Of a DNA stretch of 57,423 bases, positions 1 to 7,198 are shown piece after piece; the first letter of the stretch is position 1, and the number at the start of each line of letters is the position of its first letter. The position numbers and the translations under genes are program-made. The notes below the pieces were generated by a model that was given only the letters and a program-made list of their open reading frames with translations, made no database searches and had not been told where the DNA came from. The stretch is from an uncultured Porphyromonadaceae bacterium (GTDB lineage: Bacteria; Bacteroidota; Bacteroidia; Bacteroidales; Muribaculaceae), in the NCBI GenBank assembly GCA_902470475.1, contig CABRGT010000006.1, positions 1-57,423 of the forward strand, written 5' to 3'.

Positions 1-361
1 ATTCTTCCGACAAATCGATAATTTTGCACTTGCCAGTTGAGAGTAGGGTATCCACGATACCCATTTTCTTCATATATTTTTGGGCAATCTCTACCATAAT
101 CCGGTCATCAACCTTGTCTTTATCGTTGGCATGGAAGTTCAGGGAAATATGCCCGACCGGATTTTTCAAGTCCGGATTCAAGGCGAGATTATCTTCAAAA
201 GAAGCGATAATTCCATTTCGCCCTTCTATTGTAGATACATCTTTACAGTCTATAAGACGCCATTCATTACAGGGCATGCCGTCGGGATTATCCTTCTTTC
301 GGCGGGTGACATAATCGACGCAACCGCCAAAACTTCCGCCTTTTGTTATCTTGCCCATCAT
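1..361 (-). CDS. Relaxase/mobilisation nuclease, N-terminal 120 residues, cut by window edge
   Basis: Open frame running off the left edge of the window, read by eye on the minus strand. The start ATG at 361 overlaps the TGA of the mobC-like gene (ATGA), so the two are translationally coupled. It begins MMGKITKGGSFGGCVDYVT, the usual opening of Bacteroides mobilisation relaxases, and carries GHISLNFHANDKD at residues 70-82, matching the His-containing motif of the Relaxase family. The protein nicks oriT and pilots the transferred strand during conjugative mobilisation. Tyr18 is a candidate catalytic tyrosine, but this is inference. The C-terminal part is outside the window, so completeness cannot be judged. 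Confidence 0.85.
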   Translation of the reverse strand, partial: MMGKITKGGSFGGCVDYVTRRKKDNPDGMPCNEWRLIDCKDVSTIEGRNGIIASFEDNLALNPDLKNPVGHISLNFHANDKDKVDDRIMVEIAQKYMKKMGIVDTLLSTGKCKIIDLSEE

Positions 362-753
362 ACGCTGTCGGGTGTATTACGATAGACTTTTATCAGTGAA
401 AGGACAAAATCCTTGCACTGAATTATCTCTCTGTATGTACGGACAATCTGTTCCTCCGAGGCACCACCTTTTAGAATGGCGCCGACAAATTTTGCCGTGC
501 GATTGAGATTTTCGGCGATTCCCTGAAGGTCGCGGATTGCCTTGACATCTCTTGGCGTGAGCCTTTCCACGACTTTACAATGCAATGCCGACTGCCGGAT
601 ATATTCTGAGCGGTTGAGCCCTGCCATGAGTGTTTTGTCCATCATTACCTGATACTGGTCTATGTCGAATTTCACCGGCACCATGATGGACTTTCGTTCA
701 TCCGCCGGGAGCTTTGGGCGTCCTTTACCGGGACGTAAATTGGATTTCTTCAT
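358..753 (-). CDS. Plasmid mobilisation relaxosome protein, MobC-like
   Basis: A 131-residue basic protein ending by ATGA overlap with the relaxase gene. The N-terminal part (about residues 20-65) resembles a ribbon-helix-helix DNA-binding fold, including SIMVPVKFDIDQYQ and LNRSEYIRQSAL. The centre has NLNRTAKFVG, typical of MobC/relaxosome accessory proteins. Such proteins bind oriT and recruit the relaxase. The probable oriT hairpin lies 114 bases upstream of its start, as expected for Bacteroides mobilisable elements. Family assignment is from motif and neighbours. Confidence 0.85.
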   Translation of the reverse strand: MKKSNLRPGKGRPKLPADERKSIMVPVKFDIDQYQVMMDKTLMAGLNRSEYIRQSALHCKVVERLTPRDVKAIRDLQGIAENLNRTAKFVGAILKGGASEEQIVRTYREIIQCKDFVLSLIKVYRNTPDSV

Positions 754-866
754 TGGAAATTCAGTTTGAGGTTTGTGACCATCGGGAGCGGAGGGGCGCG
801 AGTCGTTTGAGGATTACTTGTAATACGAAAACATAAACTCGCTCCCTCCAATTCCGAACCCCTGCG

Positions 867-891
867 ATAGTTTCGTGGTGCGCGAAACTAT
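867..891. other. Probable oriT: perfect 9-bp inverted repeat
   Basis: Arms ATAGTTTCG (867-875) and CGAAACTAT (883-891) enclose a 7-base loop in the gene-free gap 754-932, directly upstream of the two mobilisation genes. No T-run follows on the minus strand, so it is a poor terminator for the DUF3408 gene. A short hairpin next to mob genes is the usual oriT layout. The nick site is not identified. Confidence 0.55.
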
Positions 892-932
892 GAGGACTAT
901 TTAGCGGTCAAAATGTAGTTGCAATCACGCAC

Positions 933-1412
933 TCAGAGCTTGCGCCAGATTTCTATGTCGTCGGCATACTGTTTCAGATGTTCGGCGATGATGGCGTTGG
1001 CGTAACTACTGACGGTGGTGCCACGGTCGCCGAGGATTCTGGAAACGCGCTCAAGCCCGTCCCATAGGTCGCCCTCGATGTTCAGGGCATGGCGGTTCAC
1101 CAGCTTTGTCGGCGCAAGGAATGTAGCCTTGAACTCGGCGAAGTCCGATTTGCGCTGTTGTTTGCCGATACGCTGTTGCTTCGGCTGCTCAGTTACGGCG
1201 GTTACGGCTGTTGCATTGGCTGCTGTCTGCTCGTTCTCAAACAGATTGTCAGCGTTGGCAGGTGTGGTGCTGTTAACAGCGGGATTGGAGTTGATAGAGT
1301 TATCTGATTTCATGATAAAATCGGGATTAAGAGTTGATACTTTGGATTTGGTTGCATCGGTCAACTCGGTTGACTTGGATGCAGATGTTGATGGTGCTTT
1401 TGTTGCTTTCAT
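933..1412 (-). CDS. DUF3408-type mobile-element protein
   Basis: A 159-residue protein. I choose the ATG at 1412, which overlaps the primase stop (TGATG), rather than the GTG one codon upstream. The first ~90 residues are low-complexity, rich in Ser, Thr, Asn and Ala. The C-terminal 60 residues form the recognisable part: NIEGDLWDGLERVSRILGD, then TTVSSYANAIIAEHL and KQYADDI, the pattern of DUF3408 proteins found in Bacteroides conjugative and mobilisable elements. Its role is not established; a DNA-binding or ParB-like accessory function has been assumed for relatives. It lies between primase and mob genes in one minus-strand operon. Confidence 0.7.
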   Translation of the reverse strand: MKATKAPSTSASKSTELTDATKSKVSTLNPDFIMKSDNSINSNPAVNSTTPANADNLFENEQTAANATAVTAVTEQPKQQRIGKQQRKSDFAEFKATFLAPTKLVNRHALNIEGDLWDGLERVSRILGDRGTTVSSYANAIIAEHLKQYADDIEIWRKL

Positions 1413-2287
1413 CACTTGCCTTGTTTGATGGTTGAACTTTGGTTGACAAGAAAATCATTCAAGTCGTTGAACTCGGAGTATAGCGTGGAGCGGTCAATCA
1501 CGGTTGAGCCATATATGGCTGTCAGCTCGGCGAGTGCTGTTTGTCCGGCATTGTCGTTGTCAAGGTAGCAGTTGATAGTGGTGTAACCTTTGAGATAAGG
1601 CACAGCCTTGTTGACATTGACAGCCGAATTGAGGATGATTGCGTCGGTTCCGCTGATGATGCCGAGTGCGAGGGCAGAGAGATAATCAATGAATCCCTCG
1701 AACACGGCACACTCTGTTGACGGACCATCTCTTGACCACGGCAGATATGAGATGTTCTTGCGTCCCCGGCAACCTTTGAAATATCTGTTGCGCAGTTCCC
1801 AGCCTCCGCTGACATTCTCAAATGCCACGGCAAAATAGCTTTTGCCGTTGACGCTGTAATGAGCCTCCTTGCAGTTCGCCGTGGCGATGTGTGCCGGAAT
1901 ACCACGCTCTTGGAGGTATGCGACAAGTGCGCGGTGTTCCAGTGGCACGACATCAAACCGTTCCATACTCGGTGCAGAGTGTCGCTGGGGATAAGAGGAA
2001 GCGACTGTCTGCACAGATGGCACAGGATAGCAGTCCGCGATGCAGCGCATGAGATAGCGCAGGTCGGTTGACTGATACAACTCGGTTGCCAAATCTATGA
2101 TGTTGCCCCCTTTGCCAATACCGAAGTCATACCAGCAGTTGAGCGTTGTCTCGACCTTGAACGATGGCGTCTGTTCCTGTCGCAACGGCGACTTATACCA
2201 GAGCCTCGTTCCTTTTCTCGCCGCCGGCTCGTGTCCGAGACGGGACAAGAAGGCGGCTAAAGGGATTGATTTAATCTCTTTTATCAT
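1412..2287 (-). CDS. Toprim-domain primase-like protein of the mobilisable element
   Basis: A 291-residue protein with a CHC2-like N-terminus and a Toprim core. The zinc-finger fold is recognisable from SPLRQEQTPSFKV and YDFGIGKGGNIIDL, but positions that are Cys and His in DnaG-type primases are Ser and Arg here, so zinc binding is probably lost. The Toprim motifs are present: FEGFIDYLSAL with the conserved Glu, and YLDNDNAGQTA with the DxDxxG-type acidic cluster. Relatives prime replication of the transferred strand of NBU-like elements. Its stop overlaps the DUF3408 start. Confidence 0.8.
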   Translation of the reverse strand: MIKEIKSIPLAAFLSRLGHEPAARKGTRLWYKSPLRQEQTPSFKVETTLNCWYDFGIGKGGNIIDLATELYQSTDLRYLMRCIADCYPVPSVQTVASSYPQRHSAPSMERFDVVPLEHRALVAYLQERGIPAHIATANCKEAHYSVNGKSYFAVAFENVSGGWELRNRYFKGCRGRKNISYLPWSRDGPSTECAVFEGFIDYLSALALGIISGTDAIILNSAVNVNKAVPYLKGYTTINCYLDNDNAGQTALAELTAIYGSTVIDRSTLYSEFNDLNDFLVNQSSTIKQGK

Positions 2288-2310
2288 GGGTTGTAAAATG
2301 TTTGGGTGAG

Positions 2311-2362
2311 CTGGTCTTTGGTTTGGGCCCTATTATATATGCCCTTTTCTAAACCAGACCAG
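2311..2362. repeat. Long imperfect inverted repeat between ATPase and primase genes
   Basis: CTGGTCT (2311-2317) pairs with AGACCAG (2356-2362), GGTTT (2320-2324) with AAACC (2351-2355) and GGGC (2325-2328) with GCCC (2341-2344), around an AT-rich loop. It fills most of the 86-base gap between two genes of one operon. It could be an attenuating hairpin, an RNA processing site or part of an element replication origin. Confidence 0.5.
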
Positions 2363-2373
2363 AATTGTGGTTT

Positions 2374-3417
2374 TCAATAGTAGAAATCCGGATTGTAGAT
2401 ATACTCGCGGTTCTCGTAACGAATCATGCCTTTATTGTCAAGAAAGGTCTTCAAGCCCTTTACCTTGTTGTTGGAATAGGAATGACCACAGGTGGCATAT
2501 CCGCTTTTGAGGGCAGCCTCGCAGTTTCGGCATCCTTTTATCGGACCGTTGGCGAATACCACGCCCAGTGCCTCGCGATGCTGTTCCTCAGTCAACTCCT
2601 TGTATGGATAAGGGTCTTTGGCTTTCTTGCCCGTCTCTGAGAAGACATATCCGCTGGCAATCTCCGGCAGTCCGTAGTCATTGACACGGAAGGCAAATGG
2701 GTCGAATTCGGCGGCACGAATCATGGCGGCACAGACCTCCGACACGGTATCATCGGTTTTGCTGCGGCTCACCTGAAGAACGGTCTCAGCCTTGTTGTTC
2801 AGTTCTGTGCCGACATGACCACGGGCGTTGTCATCGCTCTTGTTGAGATGCAGGACGGTGTGGATATGAATCTGGAACTTGTCAGTCCATTCCATCAGCT
2901 TGCCGATAAGGTCGGTGGACTCCTTGGCGCAGTTGATGTCGTACATCAGGTCGCGCACACCGTCGATGATTACAAGTCCGACATCGGGAGTGTTGATTAT
3001 CGCCTGTTCGATAACTTCAAGGCGTAATGTGGGTGTAAGCTGGCGCAGGGCGGCAAATTTCAGATTCTCTGGGTGAGTGTCGGTCGGCAATTTCGCCAGT
3101 CGCAAGGCTCGTTCCATAACTTTCTGACAATGATACGGACTCTGTTCGGTATCGAAGTAGAGAATTGTGCGCTTGTCGTCGGGAAACTCGGCTGTGTAGC
3201 CCAATACCTTGCCGTTGACGAGCGATGCACCGACTATGGCAGCGACGTTGAAGGTCTTTTTGCTCTTTGCCTTACCGGTCGATGCAGAGAAGTTGCCGAG
3301 AGTGCCTATGACACTGCCGTTGGCATAGAGCACCTCCGGCGCGGTCTGAATCTCATCGGTGATTCGCAACTGCTTTTCCTCCCAGAGTTTGAGGATGTTC
3401 TCTTTCACTTCTTGCAT
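2374..3417 (-). CDS. RepA-like AAA family ATPase of the mobilisable element
   Basis: The open frame extends to 3597, but I place the start at ATG 3417 (MQEVKENILKLWEEKQ), which gives a 347-residue protein and only a 13-base overlap with the preceding gene. The P-loop region is divergent: GNFSASTGKAKSKKTFNV carries GK but then AKSKKT in place of a standard GKS/T. Walker B is VGLVIIDGVRDL, followed by HTVLHLNKSDDNARGH. This order is typical of RepA/AAA_25 ATPases in Bacteroides elements, which act as replicative helicase or initiator partners of the adjacent primase. The C-terminus has a Cys/His set (CRNCEAALKSGYATCGH), perhaps metal binding. Confidence 0.75.
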   Translation of the reverse strand: MQEVKENILKLWEEKQLRITDEIQTAPEVLYANGSVIGTLGNFSASTGKAKSKKTFNVAAIVGASLVNGKVLGYTAEFPDDKRTILYFDTEQSPYHCQKVMERALRLAKLPTDTHPENLKFAALRQLTPTLRLEVIEQAIINTPDVGLVIIDGVRDLMYDINCAKESTDLIGKLMEWTDKFQIHIHTVLHLNKSDDNARGHVGTELNNKAETVLQVSRSKTDDTVSEVCAAMIRAAEFDPFAFRVNDYGLPEIASGYVFSETGKKAKDPYPYKELTEEQHREALGVVFANGPIKGCRNCEAALKSGYATCGHSYSNNKVKGLKTFLDNKGMIRYENREYIYNPDFYY

Positions 3418-3725
3418 CGGCGACCTCCCTTCTTTGATGACTGGATAAGATCGAGCGCAAGTTGTGCGTCGATAACAATTTTTCTGCCCGTTTGAGTAAT
3501 GGCATCTTTGATTACGCCACTGTTCTTGATGCGATGCGCGGTTGCTTTGCTGCACTGGAGAAGTTCGCAGAGGCCTTCGATTCCATAGACGAGCCATCGC
3601 TTTGCTGTGATAGCTGCACCGTCGGGTTCGATGTTATCCTTGACATTACGGGAATCAAGTAATTCTAAAAGTTGTTCTCCGGTATACTGCCAGAGAGGAA
3701 GTTTGAGTAACTGGTCTTTTGTCAT
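3405..3725 (-). CDS. DUF3853-type helix-turn-helix protein
   Basis: A 106-residue protein. Residues about 45-95 read as an excisionase-like helix-turn-helix: VYGIEGLCELLQCSKATAHRIKNSGVIKD, then GRKIVIDAQLALDLI. DUF3853 proteins regularly sit at the head of the replication/mobilisation operon in Bacteroides integrative elements; regulation or excision control is the usual inference. It overlaps the ATPase start by 13 bases. A TAATTTTG -7 element is seen on the minus strand at 3795-3802, without a clear -33 partner. Confidence 0.7.
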   Translation of the reverse strand: MTKDQLLKLPLWQYTGEQLLELLDSRNVKDNIEPDGAAITAKRWLVYGIEGLCELLQCSKATAHRIKNSGVIKDAITQTGRKIVIDAQLALDLIQSSKKGGRRCKK

Positions 3726-3853
3726 ACGCAGTGTGGGATTATGTTATACTTTCCGCCCTCTGAGAGAGCGTATCCGAGTATCTCCCGGACACTGCAAAAT
3801 TACAATCGGTTATGAGTGGTCTGTATGTGGATTCCTGTTCTCCACTTACTAAA

Positions 3854-3888
3854 ACTACCCATCAGAGTATCAGGCTCTAATGGGTAGT
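3854..3888 (-). terminator. Terminator-like hairpin after the 375-residue gene
   Basis: ACTACCCAT (3854-3862) pairs with ATGGGTAGT (3880-3888), with an inner AGAG/CTCT extension. On the minus strand the stem is followed by TTTTAGT. It is 56 bases past the stop of the upstream gene. Confidence 0.6.
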
Positions 3889-3943
3889 ATCATAAGGTTT
3901 CAAAAGTGGAAATTTGAGTGGTGAAAGTGGTGCGCAAGTGGTA

Positions 3944-5071
3944 TCATGCTCGTTTTTTATGGTTTTTGAAGATTCTGTCAATCTCATCAGCATACTCCCT
4001 GCTCGACACACTGGCATCATCGCCCCGTGGATGACAATACTTCTTTTCATAGTAGCTCCACTGAATATCAAGATGAGCGAGAATATCCTCGCGCCACGCC
4101 GCTTTGTGCTTGGCCGGAACAATCTCATATAATTTCGATATGAGATAGCACGCCTTGATTTTCTGTTTTGGTCGTATCTTTATAGGTTCATGCTTACCGT
4201 GGAGATTGAGCGATGAATGGAACTGAGTCTCGGTACTATCGAAAACATCAGAGCAGATTTCATATAATTCCGACACAAGAATCATCGGGAACAGCTCTTC
4301 TTCCCATTGGCGGCATGATTTTATATTGGTCGGATTCTGTTTTGCAGGTTGTTCAGGCGCGGGATAACTGCCATTGTGAACCTGCATCTTTTGTATAAAG
4401 GTTTCTCTGCATTTCGGATGTAACTGAATTTCACATGGCGGAAAGTATCTTTCCACCGTGATAAAAATTTTGCGACAGACATTTCGCAACTCATGGTACA
4501 CATCGAATGAAGGTTTCAACAGAAATTCATCATATTCAACGCTTTCCTGCAATTTCTTAAGAAATTCCCGCTTCTTTTCAAGCCATCCTTCTCGGGTATC
4601 CGCCATATGGAATTGCTCGATTTCCTGTTTGTATTTATCTATCGTCCAATCGTCAGGTACCGGGATTTTATGGCAAGCCTTTAGCGCGTACTCATAGTGA
4701 GCGGCAATCATATAGAACATCTCCACTTCTTTAAGGAAGTGGTTGCTTTCGTAGCCGTCTATCATGTCTGCCTTGGATTTATTTTTACGTTCTTTGTCCA
4801 ATTTATAGAATACATTCTGGAATGTATCTATTCTTGTCGCAATCTCAGCACAGTAATTTCTGGTCTGGTTAGCTTGCACCTTTCCGATTTCTCCGGAGGC
4901 GTGAGATCCGATGATAGCATTTTCGATGTCGATAGTGCAAAGTTTACTGGTGGCCTCGGCAATTCGCTTGTACAGAATTGTATCCTGTTTGGCTACCAGA
5001 GGCACTTTTATAAGCTGCCTCAGGTATTCCAATATTGGCACAACATCTCGTAATGTCGTAGGGTTTGGCAT
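3944..5071 (-). CDS. Hypothetical protein, mobile-element associated
   Basis: A 375-residue soluble protein that I do not recognise. No signal peptide, membrane segment, P-loop or nuclease motif is apparent. It is rich in charged and aromatic residues and predicted helical segments, for example YKLDKERKNKSKADM and EGWLEKKREFLKKLQ, with scattered Cys and His residues. By eye the region is more AT-rich than the housekeeping genes. It occupies the element end facing tRNA-Gln, where many such elements carry an integrase; it has no R-H-R-Y tyrosine recombinase pattern that I can see. It could be a cargo or defence gene, but nothing in the sequence proves this. Confidence 0.6.
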   Translation of the reverse strand: MPNPTTLRDVVPILEYLRQLIKVPLVAKQDTILYKRIAEATSKLCTIDIENAIIGSHASGEIGKVQANQTRNYCAEIATRIDTFQNVFYKLDKERKNKSKADMIDGYESNHFLKEVEMFYMIAAHYEYALKACHKIPVPDDWTIDKYKQEIEQFHMADTREGWLEKKREFLKKLQESVEYDEFLLKPSFDVYHELRNVCRKIFITVERYFPPCEIQLHPKCRETFIQKMQVHNGSYPAPEQPAKQNPTNIKSCRQWEEELFPMILVSELYEICSDVFDSTETQFHSSLNLHGKHEPIKIRPKQKIKACYLISKLYEIVPAKHKAAWREDILAHLDIQWSYYEKKYCHPRGDDASVSSREYADEIDRIFKNHKKRA

Positions 5072-5248
5072 TTGCGGGTGTTACGTTAGAGTGTTATTAA
5101 TGGTGAGAGCCAATCAAACTCAAACAGCCTTGTTGAATCATTGTGAAATTTTAGCACTCGATAACATAAACACGCGATACCCAATGATAGTTCGCATATC
5201 TATTTTAGATACGATTATCAACCTTTATAAACCACGCATTCAAGGCAA

Positions 5249-5270
5249 TTGTATCAGATTTGTATCAAAT
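5249..5270. repeat. Tandem 11-mer pair with flanking inverted repeat
   Basis: TTGTATCAGAT (5249-5259) is followed immediately by TTGTATCAAAT (5260-5270). The pair is enclosed by AATTGTAT (5247-5254) and ATACAATT (5271-5278). It sits between the last element gene and tRNA-Gln, so it could be a recombinase or regulator binding site near an attachment site. It does not resemble a coding or terminator sequence. Confidence 0.5.
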
Positions 5271-5305
5271 ATACAATTTTTAACATTTTGCGACAGGGCG
5301 AAAAT

Positions 5306-5344
5306 AAAGAAAGAGCTGAGTATTATCGACTTAGCTCTTTCTTT
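5306..5344 (-). terminator. Terminator of tRNA-Gln
   Basis: AAAGAAAGAGCT (5306-5317) pairs perfectly with AGCTCTTTCTTT (5333-5344) and the minus-strand transcript continues ATTTTC. It starts 4 bases after the tRNA 3' end. Its presence suggests the junction with the mobile element lies below 5300 rather than inside the tRNA. Confidence 0.8.
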
Positions 5345-5347
5345 GTG

Positions 5348-5418
5348 TTGCCTTGGAAGGATTCGAACCCTCACAGGCGGAACCAGAATCCGACGTGCTA
5401 CCATTACACCACAAGGCA
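5348..5418 (-). tRNA. tRNA-Gln(CTG)
   Basis: The acceptor arm TGCCTTG pairs with CAAGGCA. The D arm contains GTAATGGTAGC, the anticodon loop is TTCTGGT giving anticodon CTG, and the T arm contains GGTTCGAATCC. Discriminator A is at 5348 and CCA is not encoded. The weak U1-A72 pair fits glutamine tRNAs. The anticodon stem has one mismatch at 27-43. A mobilisable element lies on its 3' side. Confidence 0.92.
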
Positions 5419-5451
5419 GGGTTGCTCGGGGTTGTTTCCCTTTTGCGAGTG

Positions 5452-5482
5452 CAAAGTTAGGGACAATTTTTGAATTGACAAA
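5452..5482 (-). promoter_or_regulatory. Promoter of tRNA-Gln
   Basis: On the minus strand TTTG (5482-5479) and TAACTTTG (5459-5452) are separated by 19 bases, matching the Bacteroidota -33/-7 consensus. The tRNA begins 34 bases downstream. Confidence 0.75.
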
Positions 5483-5584
5483 TTTTTTCGAGATTTTTTT
5501 TGAAAAAAATGTGCTTTTGCCTTCCACGAGGAGGTGAAATGGCGATTTTACACATTATATAGGGTATTTGTGCGGGGAAATTCG

Positions 5585-5592
5585 TAACTTTG
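5585..5592 (+). promoter_or_regulatory. -7 element before the barrel/PCMD operon
   Basis: TAACTTTG fits the Bacteroidota -7 consensus and lies 16 bases before the ATG at 5609, implying a very short leader. No well-spaced -33 TTG is seen; TATTTG at 5565-5570 is too close. Confidence 0.5.
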
Positions 5593-5608
5593 CTAAAAAT
5601 TTTTACCG

Positions 5609-6358
5609 ATGGTATCAAGGTCGCATCTGCTTAAGTTGGTTTTACTGTCAGTGCTGTGTGCAGTGGCGACGTTACCGGCGTACGCTCAGGAGCAGTTCAC
5701 GCGCGGCATCGAGCAGATATCCTTTGTGCCGAAGGGGCAGTGGATCTCGGGCGTCAGTGTCAGCTACTCGCAGTCGAATCAGGATCACTATCAGTTTCTG
5801 GTATTCGAAAATATTTCGGGCGACACGTACACTTTCAAGGTAAGTCCGATGCTGCTGTTTTCTTTTAAGGATAATCTTGCAGCCGGCGGTCGGTTCTCGT
5901 ATCAACGCCAGCGTGTGCGCCTGTCGACGGCTGACGTGGTGCTTGGCTCAGATACCGAATACAATCTCGACCATCTGTACTCGATCTCGCACAGCTATCA
6001 TGGGACAGGAGTGTTCCGCCAGTATCTGTCGCTTGGTAACACCACCCGCTTCGGTATATTCAATGAGGTGCAGCTTGAACTCGGTGGCGGACAGTCGAAG
6101 CTGGTGAGCGGCTCGGGTGAGGATCTGACCGGCACTTACGAACGCAATTTCTCGCTGAATGTCGGCGTGGCGCCGGGTCTGATAGTTTTCCTCAACAATT
6201 ATTCGGCGCTTGAGGTGAATGTCGGCGTGCTGGGATTCCAGTATCACAAGACGCGGTCGACAACTGATCAGATTTATATCTCTAACCGCAATTCGTCGGC
6301 AGCCAACTTTCGTGTCAACCTGTTTTCGATCACATTCGGTGTGACATTCTATATATGA
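5609..6358 (+). CDS. Outer-membrane beta-barrel protein, first of two paralogues
   Basis: A 249-residue protein with a signal peptide (residues 1-27, cleavage after AYAQ). The rest shows alternating hydrophobic/polar strands with aromatic ends, as in small outer-membrane barrels, and ends in a strand FSITFGVTFYI with a terminal aromatic-hydrophobic pattern. Matching phrases FVPKGQWISGVSVSYSQ and FGIFNEVQLELGGG recur in the next gene as FIPKGKWAFGLTASYGS and FGVFNEVDVTVGSG, so the two arose by duplication. The stop overlaps the next ATG (ATGATGA region). Function is unknown; it probably lies in the outer membrane with the lipoprotein encoded two genes downstream. Confidence 0.75.
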   Translation: MVSRSHLLKLVLLSVLCAVATLPAYAQEQFTRGIEQISFVPKGQWISGVSVSYSQSNQDHYQFLVFENISGDTYTFKVSPMLLFSFKDNLAAGGRFSYQRQRVRLSTADVVLGSDTEYNLDHLYSISHSYHGTGVFRQYLSLGNTTRFGIFNEVQLELGGGQSKLVSGSGEDLTGTYERNFSLNVGVAPGLIVFLNNYSALEVNVGVLGFQYHKTRSTTDQIYISNRNSSAANFRVNLFSITFGVTFYI

Positions 6359-7194
6359 TGAGAAGGTTCGTGACATCGGCTATGGTAATTATGCTGGGGG
6401 CGGTCTCGTGCTGGGCGCAGCGTGTGGTGCGCAAGGGCGAAGCTCCGATCGACTCGGTGCGTTATGAAAAAGTAGTGGTCGGAAACGATACGGTCGATGT
6501 CGTTATACCCGAGCACAATTTCGGACGATACGACCGAGGCCTTTATAATTATCTTTTCATCCCGAAGGGCAAATGGGCTTTTGGCCTGACGGCATCATAC
6601 GGGTCGCTCAATACGGATGATTCACAGATTCTGTCGCTGGTCGAAAATGTCGATTTCAAAGGCAAGATTTACTCCATCAAACCTTTCCTGTCGTATTTCA
6701 TCCGCAATAACCAGTCGGTCGGCATACGGTTCAATTATTCGCGCGGAATAGGCGATCTGGGCAATCTGTCGGTCGATTTCGACGATGATCTGAACTTTGA
6801 TCTGCGCGACGTGAGCTATTATACGATGAGTTATTCGACGTCGGTGTTCTACCGGAATTATATCGGACTTAACCGAAGCAATCGCTTCGGCGTGTTCAAT
6901 GAGGTAGACGTAACGGTCGGAAGCGGGTCTACCCGCTTCAAGCGCCCGTATGACGGAAAGCCGCGCGACACGAAGACAACCATAACCCAAGGGAGCATAA
7001 ATTTCAGTCCGGGCGTGGCAGTCTTTATCCAGGAATTTATGGCATTCAATGTGTCATTCGGTGTATTCGGCCTTAATTTCCGTCGTGAACATCAGATGAC
7101 CGACGGCGTGGACGAAGGCTCGCGATTCACTTCCGGAGCAAATTTCAAGTTTAATATTTTCAACATCAATTTCGGATTGATGGTCGTGATATAG
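6355..7194 (+). CDS. Outer-membrane beta-barrel protein, second paralogue
   Basis: A 279-residue protein with a signal peptide ending in SCWAQ (about residue 22). It begins 4 bases inside the previous gene, so the pair is probably translated in a coupled way. After a ~45-residue periplasmic-looking segment (PIDSVRYEKVVVGNDTVDVVIPEHNFG) it follows the same strand order as its neighbour and ends NIFNINFGLMVVI. The extra N-terminal segment is the main difference between the paralogues. No enzyme motif is visible. A role in a surface complex with the PCMD lipoprotein is inferred only from the operon. Confidence 0.75.
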   Translation: MMRRFVTSAMVIMLGAVSCWAQRVVRKGEAPIDSVRYEKVVVGNDTVDVVIPEHNFGRYDRGLYNYLFIPKGKWAFGLTASYGSLNTDDSQILSLVENVDFKGKIYSIKPFLSYFIRNNQSVGIRFNYSRGIGDLGNLSVDFDDDLNFDLRDVSYYTMSYSTSVFYRNYIGLNRSNRFGVFNEVDVTVGSGSTRFKRPYDGKPRDTKTTITQGSINFSPGVAVFIQEFMAFNVSFGVFGLNFRREHQMTDGVDEGSRFTSGANFKFNIFNINFGLMVVI

Positions 7195-7198
7195 TCAT

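Noticed and set aside
5240..5527. 95-codon minus-strand frame
   Set aside because: It runs through tRNA-Gln, its terminator and its promoter.
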